Source: a bacterium (lineage in GTDB: Bacteria > Hydrothermota > Tepidihabitantia > B3-TA06). From it: a DNA stretch of 34,263 nt. Of this stretch, positions 6,958 to 14,876 are shown piece by piece. Location of the stretch: positions 1-34,263 of the forward strand of contig JAAYVC010000051.1 in NCBI GenBank assembly GCA_012517375.1, read 5' to 3'. The position numbers and the translations under genes were made by a program. Each line of letters starts with the position of its first letter. Positions within the stretch are counted from its first letter, which is position 1. The notes beneath the pieces were generated by a model, which saw nothing but the letters and a program-made list of their open reading frames with translations, did not search any database and was not told where the DNA came from.

Positions 6958-8706
6958 TTATAAATCAGGTTCGCTTCTATCTTTTCCATCATCCTGCGGC
7001 AAGGAAGGATATAGAGGCGAAGGCAGTATTGGCGGTTTGCGGTTGCTTGCCGCATCCTTGGCTATTTCAATCTCCGAGAGGAGAATGCTTGGCGACACCA
7101 GTCCTACGGGAACAGAGCCCGACTCCGCCCCGCAGAAGCCGTTGAAGACCTCGGGATCATCGCCTGCAGCCATTATCTTGTTCAACGCAGCAAGCGGAGT
7201 TCCGCCGAACTTGATTCCGCGAACGAGTTCCTCCTTGCCGGTCTTGACATCCACCCTGTAAACCAGAAGCGGGTTGGATTGAAAAAGTTCCATAAAACCG
7301 CGGCTTGTATTGGTCGCTCCGCCCTCTGAACGTACAAAGATCAAGCCGTACGGTTTGCGCTGCTTGCGGCATTCGGCAAGAAGCTGTTTTTTCAGCTGTT
7401 CAAACGGCACAGGCCGTGAATTCTCAAGAATGAGATTGCCTTGTCTTGGAACAGGGATGCCGCCCCATCCTATGTATTCCATCTGCGCTCGGCCGTGACC
7501 GTTTGAGTATGGAAATGCTTTAATGGGCTTGCGAGAGCACAGAAAGTTCTCAAGAACGCCGTTTGAGATAAGGGTAACGCGTCTTGAAGCGACGCCTTCG
7601 TCGTCGTATAGATAAAAGCCGTTCAAGGGCTTACCTTTATAGTCCTTTATAGTGGGATCGTCGTAAAGGGAAAGGAAAGCTGGAAGGATTCTGCTGCCTA
7701 CCTTGTCCTTGAAGGTCTCGCCCGATTCCCTTGATTCTATCCTATGCGATTCAAGCCTGTGCCCGTATGTCTCGTGGATAAAAACGCCTGCCGCCCTGCT
7801 TTCAATAAGCGCAGGCCCCACGTAAGCCTCCATCACGGGCGCGTTTTTAAGGGCAAGCACCTCGTTTACGAGCATTGCAATCTCTTTGCGTACGCTGTCA
7901 TCTGAAGGCAGCCCCTCGACAGACCAGCCGAAATAATTGCGGTAACTCTGTACCCACATACCGTCATCGGCTTGGGTTGAGGCGATGATTCTCAACCAGC
8001 AATAGAGTTTTCCTTCTTGTATCTCCGAGCCTTCAGTTGAACAAAAATAGTTATTCCTGGCTTCTACCGAGAAGGAAACTTTAGATTCTTGAATCTCGGG
8101 ATAATCGGCGAAAATAGAGGAATACTGCCTGATTTTTTGCTCCCACTTCGACCGGTCGACCGTTAAGCGAACCTCTTCGCCTATGTAGGATACAGGATTC
8201 TGGCGATCGAAATCATCCGAACACTCTTCCTCGACCTCTGTCGCGCGCCGACCTTCTTTTTTTGCGTACTGCCTAAGCGCCTGCTTGTATCGGATATCGG
8301 TCATCAGCCATAGAGCGCGGGAAAGAAGCGCGGAATCTTCCGCAAGCGGAATTGGAACCTTTTTATACTCTTCATTTGCTTTATTGTCTTCAGGAGCGTA
8401 ATCGTAAATCTGATCGGCGGAAGGCATATTATCGAACCTGTAATCCCCTACTCGAACCTGGACGTTGAGGAACCTCGAATGGGTATCAGAAGAATCCATG
8501 AGTGCGCCAAACTTGGCGCTAGCTGAATATTTGCATCTGTCTACAAGCAAGTAGCTTATAAAATATGGCTTCTTTTCCCCCTCTAGACTGAGATCGCTCA
8601 TCGACCTGTCCAGCTCCTTTCTCATCGTTTTAAGAAGAGCACTAGGAACGGCTCCGAGGAGCATCGTTGATACAAGTAACGAAATAATAAAGAACTTAAG
8701 TCTCAC
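6958..8706 (-). CDS. Exported TldD/PmbA-like metalloprotease, catalytic
   Basis: 582 residues from a GTG at 8706, chosen because AAGGAGG lies five bases upstream. An ATG 39 bp further up would add residues before a clear signal peptide (LKFFIISLLVSTMLLGAV). The TldD/PmbA fold is evident: the zinc motif HETYGH at residues 311-316 corresponds to the family HExxxH, and the C-terminal domain has YDDEGVASRRVTLISNG, SNGHGR and GFCGAES, the last a candidate third zinc ligand. Cytosolic TldD acts on peptides such as microcins and CcdA. Export to the periplasm or surface is unusual. It is first in a two-gene operon with 5270-6946. Confidence 0.9.
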   Translation of the reverse strand: MRLKFFIISLLVSTMLLGAVPSALLKTMRKELDRSMSDLSLEGEKKPYFISYLLVDRCKYSASAKFGALMDSSDTHSRFLNVQVRVGDYRFDNMPSADQIYDYAPEDNKANEEYKKVPIPLAEDSALLSRALWLMTDIRYKQALRQYAKKEGRRATEVEEECSDDFDRQNPVSYIGEEVRLTVDRSKWEQKIRQYSSIFADYPEIQESKVSFSVEARNNYFCSTEGSEIQEGKLYCWLRIIASTQADDGMWVQSYRNYFGWSVEGLPSDDSVRKEIAMLVNEVLALKNAPVMEAYVGPALIESRAAGVFIHETYGHRLESHRIESRESGETFKDKVGSRILPAFLSLYDDPTIKDYKGKPLNGFYLYDDEGVASRRVTLISNGVLENFLCSRKPIKAFPYSNGHGRAQMEYIGWGGIPVPRQGNLILENSRPVPFEQLKKQLLAECRKQRKPYGLIFVRSEGGATNTSRGFMELFQSNPLLVYRVDVKTGKEELVRGIKFGGTPLAALNKIMAAGDDPEVFNGFCGAESGSVPVGLVSPSILLSEIEIAKDAASNRKPPILPSPLYPSLPQDDGKDRSEPDL

Positions 8707-8844
8707 TATAGCCTCCTTGGATTGGATGTTAAAAAGGGCAACCAACAGATTCCCTTTGTTAATATTGATATTATATGACGTTGTAATGCCCTAAAAAGTT
8801 GACTTTTTTGCTGTCCAGGTTGTTTTCGATAGCGCGCAAAATAA

Positions 8845-8870
8845 GGCTGACCCTCTTGGGGTGGTCGGCC
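8845..8870. repeat. REP-like hairpin
   Basis: GGCTGACC (8845-8852) pairs with GGTCGGCC (8863-8870). It is similar in sequence to the element near 5232-5258 and to the arms of the larger palindromes at 16538-16622 and 19499-19563 (GGGCCGACC...). The region 8746-8994 otherwise shows no gene. Confidence 0.5.
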
Positions 8871-8994
8871 TAAGATGGAATGAGGATGGGGTTGATTAGA
8901 ATACAAATCTAGTATATTGAATATTCAGAACAATCTTCTTGATTAAGCGTGAATCGGCGGATTAAAGAAAAAACAGGCTTGCAAAGCTGATGCT

Positions 8995-9522
8995 TCAGTG
9001 ATAGCGCTTCAGGTGAACCCTGTACTCTTCTTCCAGGGAAGCTACGAATCTGTAAATCCCTTCCAGGTTTCTCTCAAGGAGCGGAATCTTTTTTTCTATG
9101 CCTTGCGACGTAGCTATCCTTGAGTAGAATTTAGCCCATTCGATATGCTTTATCTCGTGATATTGATTCAGGTGTTCGAAATAGACCTTCTTGAACGCCC
9201 ACGCACAGTCGTATAGAGCGTCCGTTTTCAAAAAGAGAAGCCGGATGCGCTTTTTCGAAGATAGTTCACCGGCGTTGCCCGGATAGAGCAAATCGGCCTG
9301 GCAGCCCGCTCGATAACGCTCCAGCAGCGAGTCCTGCATACTGTGATTTTTTTCAAGGTGGTGATTGTAATCCCCTATCAAGGAGTCAAGCATTTCTTGA
9401 GTCAGCACATAAGTTGTCTCAAGAGATGCAAGGCGAACGCTGGTTTCATTAATCGCTTGCACGCTCGGCGCGCAGGCAACCCAAAAAAGCAGCAGTGAGA
9501 AAATAGAACATCTAGATATCAT
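8995..9522 (-). CDS. Exported helical protein, unknown function
   Basis: 175 residues from the ATG at 9522. Longer in-frame starts exist upstream, but this one is favoured because the hydrophobic export signal (IFSLLLFWVACAPSVQA) follows directly and a TTGAAA-N16-TAAAAT promoter ends only 7 bases before it. An atypical lipobox (WVAC) makes lipidation possible. The mature part is almost all helical and charged, with heptad-like stretches (ETTYVLTQEMLDSLIGDY and IPLLERNLEGIYRFVASLEE), so a helical bundle or coiled coil is likely. Divergent from 9735-10565. No family recognised. Confidence 0.7.
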   Translation of the reverse strand: MISRCSIFSLLLFWVACAPSVQAINETSVRLASLETTYVLTQEMLDSLIGDYNHHLEKNHSMQDSLLERYRAGCQADLLYPGNAGELSSKKRIRLLFLKTDALYDCAWAFKKVYFEHLNQYHEIKHIEWAKFYSRIATSQGIEKKIPLLERNLEGIYRFVASLEEEYRVHLKRYH

Positions 9523-9529
9523 CTCATCA

Positions 9530-9557
9530 ATTTTACTCTTCAATATATGCTTTTCAA
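9530..9557 (-). promoter_or_regulatory. Promoter for 8995-9522, leaderless configuration
   Basis: Minus strand TTGAAA (9557-9552), 16-bp spacer, TAAAAT (9535-9530), then 7 bases to the ATG at 9522. Transcription would begin at or within a base or two of the start codon. Confidence 0.6.
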
Positions 9558-9646
9558 GAGGATTAGTTAAGAGCTGCATCCGTCTGTATTCGTAAAGCTG
9601 ACTTAAGAGGATAACTGAAACCATACTTCGTTTGACTGCAACCTTA

Positions 9647-9675
9647 TTGACATTCAAGCGTCTTCTAAGCATACT
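9647..9675 (+). promoter_or_regulatory. Promoter for DUF4097 gene
   Basis: TTGACA (9647-9652), 17-bp spacer, CATACT (9670-9675). The predicted start of transcription (~9682) falls inside the palindrome at 9673-9710. Confidence 0.55.
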
Positions 9676-9710
9676 TCGAGAATATCGGAGCGTTCTCCGG
9701 AATTCGAAGT
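9673..9710. promoter_or_regulatory. Nested palindrome over the promoter, candidate operator
   Basis: Outer arms ACTTCGA (9673-9679) and TCGAAGT (9704-9710), inner arms CGGAG (9686-9690) and CTCCG (9695-9699). It overlaps the -10 box and the transcription start of the 9735 gene, which suits a repressor site. It could also fold as an RNA hairpin in the 5' leader. Confidence 0.5.
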
Positions 9711-9734
9711 GAAATTCTAACCTAGGAGGAGTCA

Positions 9735-10565
9735 ATGTTCAAAACCAAAGCATTGGCAATGACCGCTATCCTTGTGCCTTTCCTACTTTTTGCCGCGGAT
9801 CTCAAAACGTCAACCTATTCATCGGACGACTTTAAGCGCGTGGAGCTCGAGACTTTCAATGGCTCCATATCGGCGACAGTTACCGATGACGAAGATATCA
9901 CGATAAAATACAGCATCGGCACCGGCGTGCTCCCTGAGGAAATGGATAATGCCTTAGGAGCCTTAACAAAGCTTGCGTCCGAGCTCGGCGGCATTGATGA
10001 CCTGAACGTCGAAGTCCAGAAGGACAAGGAGGCAGGCATTCTCAAGATCAAGGTTGACCAGGATGAAAACGAATCAATCACAGGCTGCAACGTCGAAATC
10101 TCAGTTCCCGAAGACATTTATCTCAAACTCTCTACCGATAACGGCTGGATAACGGTCGACGGACTCAAGAAAGGCTTCGACATCTCAAGCATCAACGGTT
10201 ATCTCGACATAAAGAATACCTCAGGAAACGCCAGATTCGAAGCAACAAACGGCTACGTAAAAATCGATCATAAGGGCAACATCACCGGCAACGCCACGAA
10301 CGGCTACGTATCAGGCAAAGTAGTTATGGCTGACCACAACGGGGCATGCAAGATATCCTCGGTCAACAACAACATCGATATAGAGGTCCCTTCCACTGTC
10401 GGCGCCAGGGTGTCCTTATCGACCGTACACGGAACGACCGCTATATCCGGATTCGATGTAGAGACAAAAGAGATAGACGGCGACATAGTAAGAACGATAG
10501 GCGACGGTTCAGGAACCATTGACCTCTCAACCGTGAACGGCGATGTGGAGCTAAGGGAGCTTTAA
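9735..10565 (+). CDS. DUF4097-type exported beta-helix protein
   Basis: 276 residues with a signal peptide (LAMTAILVPFLLFAA). The mature protein is a string of short strands with repeated NG/SG turns: TFNGSISATV, TDNGWITVDG, SINGYLDIKN, ATNGYVKIDH, ATNGYVSGKV, TVHGTTAISG and TVNGDVELRE. This is the pattern of the DUF4097 family, predicted right-handed beta-helix proteins often tied to envelope stress or adhesin-like functions. Length fits the family. TAGGAGGAG lies ~4 bp before the ATG. A palindrome overlapping the promoter suggests control by a repressor. A periplasmic or surface location is inferred. Confidence 0.85.
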   Translation: MFKTKALAMTAILVPFLLFAADLKTSTYSSDDFKRVELETFNGSISATVTDDEDITIKYSIGTGVLPEEMDNALGALTKLASELGGIDDLNVEVQKDKEAGILKIKVDQDENESITGCNVEISVPEDIYLKLSTDNGWITVDGLKKGFDISSINGYLDIKNTSGNARFEATNGYVKIDHKGNITGNATNGYVSGKVVMADHNGACKISSVNNNIDIEVPSTVGARVSLSTVHGTTAISGFDVETKEIDGDIVRTIGDGSGTIDLSTVNGDVELREL

Positions 10566-10628
10566 GCTTTAACTTAACAAAGCTCTCTAATACTCAGCCC
10601 TTTTGTAAACGAGTCTGGTTTGCAAGAC

Positions 10629-10656
10629 TTGACATGTGTTCATGTTTATTTAAACT
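10629..10656 (+). promoter_or_regulatory. Promoter for 10675-10908
   Basis: TTGACA (10629-10634), 16-bp spacer, TAAACT (10651-10656), 18 bp before the ATG, so the leader is about 12 nt with only a weak GAGTAG. Confidence 0.5.
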
Positions 10657-10674
10657 CTTTTTAGAGTAGTTTCA

Positions 10675-10908
10675 ATGGATACAAGTCATATCTTTCTTTT
10701 AGCGCTCGGCTGCGTATGCGTTGTTTCGGGCGTGATGCTGTTTCTGGCTCTGAGAAGTGAAACGCAAAGGATTGGCAACTCCGACCCTCCCCCTGAAAGC
10801 AACCTCTATAAGAGTCTGCGCATGAAAGCGGTCGAATGGGCAATACTCATATGCTTCAGCGTAATAGGAGTCTTTCTCATCCTTTTTTCGATCCTTGTCA
10901 AAGACTAG
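10675..10908 (+). CDS. Small two-helix membrane protein
   Basis: 77 residues with two hydrophobic helices (~5-26 FLLALGCVCVVSGVMLFLAL and ~53-73 WAILICFSVIGVFLILFSIL) joined by a polar Pro-rich loop. Its own promoter lies just upstream. The following small membrane gene 10951-11136 also has its own promoter. No family recognised; a stable small membrane protein is likely but not proven. Confidence 0.6.
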   Translation: MDTSHIFLLALGCVCVVSGVMLFLALRSETQRIGNSDPPPESNLYKSLRMKAVEWAILICFSVIGVFLILFSILVKD

Positions 10909-10915
10909 TCCTTGT

Positions 10916-10944
10916 TTGACAATCCCTCTCTCCTCCCTTAAAAT
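10916..10944 (+). promoter_or_regulatory. Promoter for 10951-11136, leaderless configuration
   Basis: TTGACA (10916-10921), 17-bp spacer, TAAAAT (10939-10944), then 6 bases to the ATG at 10951, with no ribosome binding site between. Confidence 0.55.
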
Positions 10945-10950
10945 CCGCTG

Positions 10951-11136
10951 ATGTTTCTTTTGTATGGCCTAATAAGCCTCGCCTCTAGCGCGCTTCTGTT
11001 CATGGTCTTCATCTACAAGCGCAAAACTAAAGGCTCTTTTGTGATGTTAATCTTCGCAGCCCTCATGCTGCTATTAGGGCTTCTTTCTTTATTCTGGGCT
11101 TATCACACGGCTACCTTCAGCCTAATCACCGGATAG
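10951..11136 (+). CDS. Tiny two-helix membrane protein
   Basis: 61 residues with two hydrophobic helices (~3-21 and ~30-51) separated by a basic KRKTKGS loop, so both ends probably face outward. A good promoter ends 6 bases before the ATG and no Shine-Dalgarno is present, which points to a leaderless mRNA. Similar in size and layout to the preceding gene, but with no clear sequence identity. Function unknown. Confidence 0.5.
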   Translation: MFLLYGLISLASSALLFMVFIYKRKTKGSFVMLIFAALMLLLGLLSLFWAYHTATFSLITG

Positions 11137-11245
11137 CCCACCCCACCTCTGACGTTGGCGGAACGCATGTAGCTGGCTTCCGTATTATGTCCCCCGCCTT
11201 ACAGATTGTTTTCAATGATAATAGGCTTTCAGCCGCTTGTACCGT

Positions 11246-11875
11246 CTATTTGTTGAAGAAGAAACCGATGTTTGCATTAAGCATCAAGTCGTTTTGCCAG
11301 GGGCCTGAATCATGATAATACGCATTGAGCACGCCTGTCTCAAGAAAAATGCTCGTACGCCGGAACAAAGGAATCTTAAGCCCTGCCATTGCTGCAAGCA
11401 TGGGATTGACCGCGTAGGTGCCAAGACCAAGGAGCCAGACTCGACCTGAAAGATAGGGATAGACCTTCTTGAAAGGATAACCCAGGTACAACGACCCCTC
11501 CCCTACGTAGAAGAACGGAAACTCTGCGATGCTGAAAAGCGTGCCGATTCCTGCACCCGCGCCAACGGCAAGATAATCGGGGATGATGCCATACTTGCAG
11601 TCGAGCTTGGCTCCCACGCCCCAGGACGAGATGCCCACGTCGAACCGTTTCCCGATTCCGTAACGCGCGCCGAACCCGGCTAAAGGTATGGCACCGAACT
11701 CGAGCTTGCCCGTGCTGTCGGTGCTGAATAAACCTACGCCGCCGATTGACCCGCCGAAATCCCATTCGCCCTCGGGAGTCGTTCGCGGCGCCTGCATGTG
11801 GTACACTGCACAGCCCGGGAGCGCCAGTGCTATCAAGCAAAGCCCATGGATGAGAGGTCTGATAGAGGCGTTCAT
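11246..11875 (-). CDS. Small outer-membrane-barrel-like lipoprotein, second copy
   Basis: 209 residues from the ATG at 11875. The start is set by the ATGA overlap with the upstream gene and by a lipoprotein signal (LCLIALALPGC, Cys at residue ~22). The mature part is glycine- and aromatic-rich with alternating strands (GGSIGGVGLFS, SWGVGAKLDCKYG, LAVGAGAGIGTLF, GEGSLYLGYPFKKVYPY). It is a paralogue of 2255-2860, sharing CxxYHxQxP, the SWGxGxKxD segment and the SLYxGxPxKxxYPY segment. It is translated after, and coupled to, the small membrane protein 11872-12120. Function unknown. Confidence 0.85.
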   Translation of the reverse strand: MNASIRPLIHGLCLIALALPGCAVYHMQAPRTTPEGEWDFGGSIGGVGLFSTDSTGKLEFGAIPLAGFGARYGIGKRFDVGISSWGVGAKLDCKYGIIPDYLAVGAGAGIGTLFSIAEFPFFYVGEGSLYLGYPFKKVYPYLSGRVWLLGLGTYAVNPMLAAMAGLKIPLFRRTSIFLETGVLNAYYHDSGPWQNDLMLNANIGFFFNK

Positions 11876-12120
11876 TCGCGCTTCTTGTTGCTTGCGAAGA
11901 GTGCGATCAAGATCACCCACATGCCGGCCATGAACGGGATGGATGCCGGGTACGACTGCCTGTCTGTCAACTCGCCGATTATTATGAGCCCAACTGCAAG
12001 AACCACGGGTACTGCCATGTAGAGTATGTACACCCACTGCCTCTTGAGCACGGCTATGATAACGCCCAGAGCGACCAGAACTGCAGCAACGATTATTGCG
12101 GTAACGAACCACAGCGTCAT
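11872..12120 (-). CDS. Small three-helix membrane protein
   Basis: 82 residues with three hydrophobic helices (~3-23, ~30-48, ~60-76) and a KKRE tail. The stop overlaps the start of the lipoprotein gene 11246-11875 (ATGA), implying translational coupling. AAGGAGGAAGC precedes the ATG and a promoter lies at 12145-12172. No family recognised; the coupling suggests a shared envelope function with the barrel lipoprotein. Confidence 0.75.
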   Translation of the reverse strand: MTLWFVTAIIVAAVLVALGVIIAVLKRQWVYILYMAVPVVLAVGLIIIGELTDRQSYPASIPFMAGMWVILIALFASNKKRE

Positions 12121-12144
12121 GCTTCCTCCTTGTTTATTCAGCTA

Positions 12145-12172
12145 AGCATAGCCTTTGAATCGACCATGTCAA
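12145..12172 (-). promoter_or_regulatory. Promoter for the 12120-11246 operon
   Basis: Minus strand TTGACA (12172-12167), 16-bp spacer, TATGCT (12150-12145), 25 bp before the ATG. Confidence 0.65.
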
Positions 12173-12244
12173 GCATTTCAAGTTCGTGCGCCAGGGAATA
12201 GTTGCCAGTGGTTAAAGAGGGTATTAAAGAAAGCGGGGATCTCC

Positions 12245-12588
12245 AGCAGACTTAGAAAAAAAGAGCTAAAGAAGGAGAGAGCCGCTTATCCAACTTGCTT
12301 ATAAAACGCTAGGGAGCATGAACCTCCTGCAAACAGTAAGGATGAGCATATTATGTTATCAGATGCGCAAGCCTCTGCTGGTATCCAGGGAGCTAGAAAC
12401 TTCCGTCCGGCGGTTCGCAAGCGGTCGATACGTACCAGATCCCGGTTCATAACCAGATGGAACGATAAAGGCGAACCCCATTCCCTCTGCTGCAATCAGC
12501 TCTATGACAACTTCTTGCTCTTCCCTGTCCTACTTCTCGATGAACTCAATCCTACCCATCCCTGATGACGATGTCTTGATCATGGACA
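12245..12588 (+). repeat. 344-bp interspersed repeat, copy 1
   Basis: Nearly identical (about 95% by eye) to the reverse complement of 33918-34260. The two copies differ by scattered substitutions and three single-base indels. Those indels break every shared reading frame, so the repeat is probably not a protein gene today. No terminal inverted repeats or target duplication were seen. It may be a degenerate insertion element, a non-autonomous mobile repeat or a structured RNA. The rest of 12125-12756 holds only this repeat and the promoter at 12606-12633. Confidence 0.85.
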
Positions 12589-12605
12589 TCCATCCAACCC
12601 AAGGC

Positions 12606-12633
12606 TTGACAAATTATAGGAAAGTGCTATAAT
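12606..12633 (+). promoter_or_regulatory. Promoter for the HicA-like gene pair
   Basis: TTGACA (12606-12611), 16-bp spacer, TATAAT (12628-12633), a consensus match. It leaves a leader of ~117 nt before the ATG at 12757, long for this window and A+T-rich. Confidence 0.7.
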
Positions 12634-12756
12634 AATACAAAGGCAACCATAAGTATACTCTTATCCTGAGAGCCCATTTTCAATTAGTAAATGCCTTCTA
12701 ATTAAAGTTAGATTTTCTTATTTTTGCCTGAATAATTATTAATAAGGGAGAAGCTA

Positions 12757-13038
12757 ATGTCACGTACTATAATGACTTGTGAACATATTATCAGCGCGCT
12801 TAAAAAACTAGGCTTTAGCATAACTCGAATAAATGAGAATTTGGTAAGCTTGCGCAAGGGAATTCACTATATCAGGGTTTCCCGCGGAGTTCTAAATCGT
12901 GAGCGTGAAATCCGAATGCGTTCGGAGCTCCCAGCCATATTCACTTATTTCAAAAAAAGAATCAATGCATCAAAGGACGTCAATCTTCATAAGGTCAGAT
13001 ATTGGCTGATGACCCCGAATTCATTCAAGGAAGCCTAG
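12757..13038 (+). CDS. HicA-like-fold small protein, copy C
   Basis: 93 residues. It reads MTCEHIISALKKLGFSITRI, then LVSLRKGIHYIRVSRGVL, then RSELPAIFTYF and LHKVRYWLMT. It shares with copies A, B and D the opening helix ending in GF, a strand pair, a helix ending in IF, and a closing helix with a V-x-x-W motif. The pattern resembles HicA/YcfA dsRBD-like proteins without the catalytic His. It is strongly basic (many Arg/Lys), so nucleic-acid binding is plausible. AAGGGAG precedes the ATG. Its stop codon abuts the ATG of copy D, so the two form one transcription unit. Confidence 0.75.
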   Translation: MSRTIMTCEHIISALKKLGFSITRINENLVSLRKGIHYIRVSRGVLNREREIRMRSELPAIFTYFKKRINASKDVNLHKVRYWLMTPNSFKEA

Positions 13039-13332
13039 ATGGTTCAAACAACTGTAACTGGTGATAATATTATCACTTCACTTAAACTTCTGGGATTCAC
13101 CGAAACCCCGGGAGATTCTCAAGCCGCAAATCAAGTCGTTCTGGTTAACGGAAAACACAAAATCTCAATTCCTAAGGGATGGCTTGAGGGAGCCGAGGCA
13201 ACCCGCTTGTACAACGAACTTCTCATCATATTCAAGGCATTCGAAAACGAAGTTCAAATGTCATCTGACCGCAACCTGCACGACGTTCGGGACTGGCTCG
13301 AAGCCAGAACCGCGAAGATTAGAAACGGTTAA
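13039..13332 (+). CDS. HicA-like-fold small protein, copy D
   Basis: 97 residues. It reads TVTGDNIITSLKLLGFTE, then VVLVNGKHKISIPKGWL, then LYNELLIIFKAFE and LHDVRDWLEAR. Closest in window to copy C: both end in a (N/R)LHxVRxWL helix. Its first codon follows directly on the stop of copy C, and AAGGA ~7 bp upstream supports the start. The 'NGKHKISIP' strand corresponds to the 'vtvP' strand of HicA but without the preceding GSHH. No antitoxin gene is adjacent; the next gene, 58 bp on, is a radical SAM protein. Function unknown. Confidence 0.75.
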   Translation: MVQTTVTGDNIITSLKLLGFTETPGDSQAANQVVLVNGKHKISIPKGWLEGAEATRLYNELLIIFKAFENEVQMSSDRNLHDVRDWLEARTAKIRNG

Positions 13333-13389
13333 TCATACCGGCATAAAATTGTCAATCATATCTAAAGTTAAGAAAACTCGAGGAACAAG

Positions 13390-14721
13390 GTGGTTTTTAC
13401 GAAAAGTTTAACGACTAACCCAAAGGTGCTTTTGTGTACCGTTTACCGTCGATTTGCCAACGACTACTCTCGCATTGCCAACGCACCGCGCAGAGTGAGC
13501 CCAGGTTTGCGTTTCATTAAGCAAAACGTACCGCAGGTAGAGATACTCGAATACCCGCGCTGGAACCAATACGTAGAAAAGCTCCGCGAAGGTTGGGACG
13601 TAGTAGGATTCAGCTTTTACCAGAACGAGATAGCGGAGATAGGCAAAATGGCCGACGAGGCCCGAAAACAGGGTATAAAGGAGTTGTGGGCGGGCAACTA
13701 CGGCGCGCTCGACTACGGAGTCCCCTCCCTCGTTGACAGGGTTTTCATCGGCCCGGCCGAGGACGCCGTGGCGCAGGTTTTCGGCTATCGCGTGAAGCCT
13801 GAAGATATCCAGCACCCGGTTATGATGGTTCACTTTTCGCTTATTCCCGGGTTCCGCACCCTTACGTTCGGCCTCTTATACACCGCTCACGGCTGCCCTT
13901 ACAAGTGCGCGTTCTGCCAGACGCCCGCGTTCGAACGCAACCGCTTTACCATCAACCTCGAAAGTATCGAACGTGTTCTGCGCTACTACAAGAAACAGGG
14001 CGTCACCTACCTTTTCCCGATGGATGAAATCTTCGGCATCTACCCGAAGTTTACGGACGAGCTTACCAGGCTTTTTGCCAAATACAGGTTCCGCTGGTGG
14101 GCTCAGTCGCGGGCTTCTCTTTTCGTGCACAATCTTGACGAATGGCACAATCGCGGACTCCGCATCCCCTCCGTAGGTGTCGAGACTCTTACGCAGACGT
14201 CCCTAAACGATATAAACAAACGTCAGAGCATTGAGGAGATTTACGAGTTCTGCCGTCGCTCTAAAGAAAAGAGGGGCATGTACCGGATTAGCTATTCGAT
14301 GATCGGTCACGAAAATATGAACGCCGAGGAGACGCTAAAAGACGCATACCTCTTAAAACAAGCTGGCTTTGACGCACACGCAGTTTCGGTCATTACCCCT
14401 TTCCCGCAAACGCCTTTGTGGGACAAACTGAGTTCCGGTCACGGCATCTTTGATTACACCTACAGCCATTACAAGCTCAAGCACCTGGTGTGGCATCACC
14501 CCCACATTTCCCCTGCCGAAATGCGATACCTTTTGAATATAGTAATAGCAAAGCTTAACAGCCCTATAGAATTCATCCACAAGGGAATATCAAGACTCCT
14601 GTGGGGCGGTTTCCGGCAGGACGGACCAAAGATATTCTGGCGGAACTTAATCAAAGGACCAGTTGTCGCCAATCTCATCGACGACCGCAAACAAGTATTC
14701 TTTCAGCCTAACGAAACCTGA
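13390..14721 (+). CDS. B12-binding-domain-type radical SAM protein
   Basis: 443 residues. The N-terminal ~140 residues look like the Rossmann-type cobalamin-binding domain of this superfamily (WDVVGFSFYQNE, ELWAGNYGA, VFIGPAEDAV), but without the DxHxxG cobalamin-ligand motif. The radical SAM cluster motif CPYKCAFC is at residues 169-176, followed by MDEIFGIYPK and SVGVETLTQT, typical of the barrel. Enzymes of this layout are B12-type radical SAM proteins acting in methylation or lipid/cofactor synthesis; the substrate here is unknown. GTG start with GAGG ~6 bp upstream. It may be cotranscribed with the HicA-like pair. Confidence 0.85.
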   Translation: MVFTKSLTTNPKVLLCTVYRRFANDYSRIANAPRRVSPGLRFIKQNVPQVEILEYPRWNQYVEKLREGWDVVGFSFYQNEIAEIGKMADEARKQGIKELWAGNYGALDYGVPSLVDRVFIGPAEDAVAQVFGYRVKPEDIQHPVMMVHFSLIPGFRTLTFGLLYTAHGCPYKCAFCQTPAFERNRFTINLESIERVLRYYKKQGVTYLFPMDEIFGIYPKFTDELTRLFAKYRFRWWAQSRASLFVHNLDEWHNRGLRIPSVGVETLTQTSLNDINKRQSIEEIYEFCRRSKEKRGMYRISYSMIGHENMNAEETLKDAYLLKQAGFDAHAVSVITPFPQTPLWDKLSSGHGIFDYTYSHYKLKHLVWHHPHISPAEMRYLLNIVIAKLNSPIEFIHKGISRLLWGGFRQDGPKIFWRNLIKGPVVANLIDDRKQVFFQPNET

Positions 14722-14876
14722 GACTGCTCAATTGTTGCGTGGAGTATCTTGAGGAAACTCCTAAAAGCTCCGCGAATCGGAGATTAATTCACCGGCGTTG
14801 GCGACGAAATGCTGGCTGCTTAACTTCGATTCAAATCTTTCAGTGTTACTCAGAAGATCGGAACTAACGAGATTTC

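Noticed and set aside
12286-12565. Open frames of ~70 codons on both strands of the 344-bp repeat
   Set aside because: Single-base indels between the two repeat copies shift the frames, there is no good ribosome site, and no family is recognised.
3491-13332. HicA toxin-antitoxin loci
   Set aside because: The small proteins share only the general pattern; the catalytic His is missing and no HicB-like partner is adjacent, so toxin function is not claimed.
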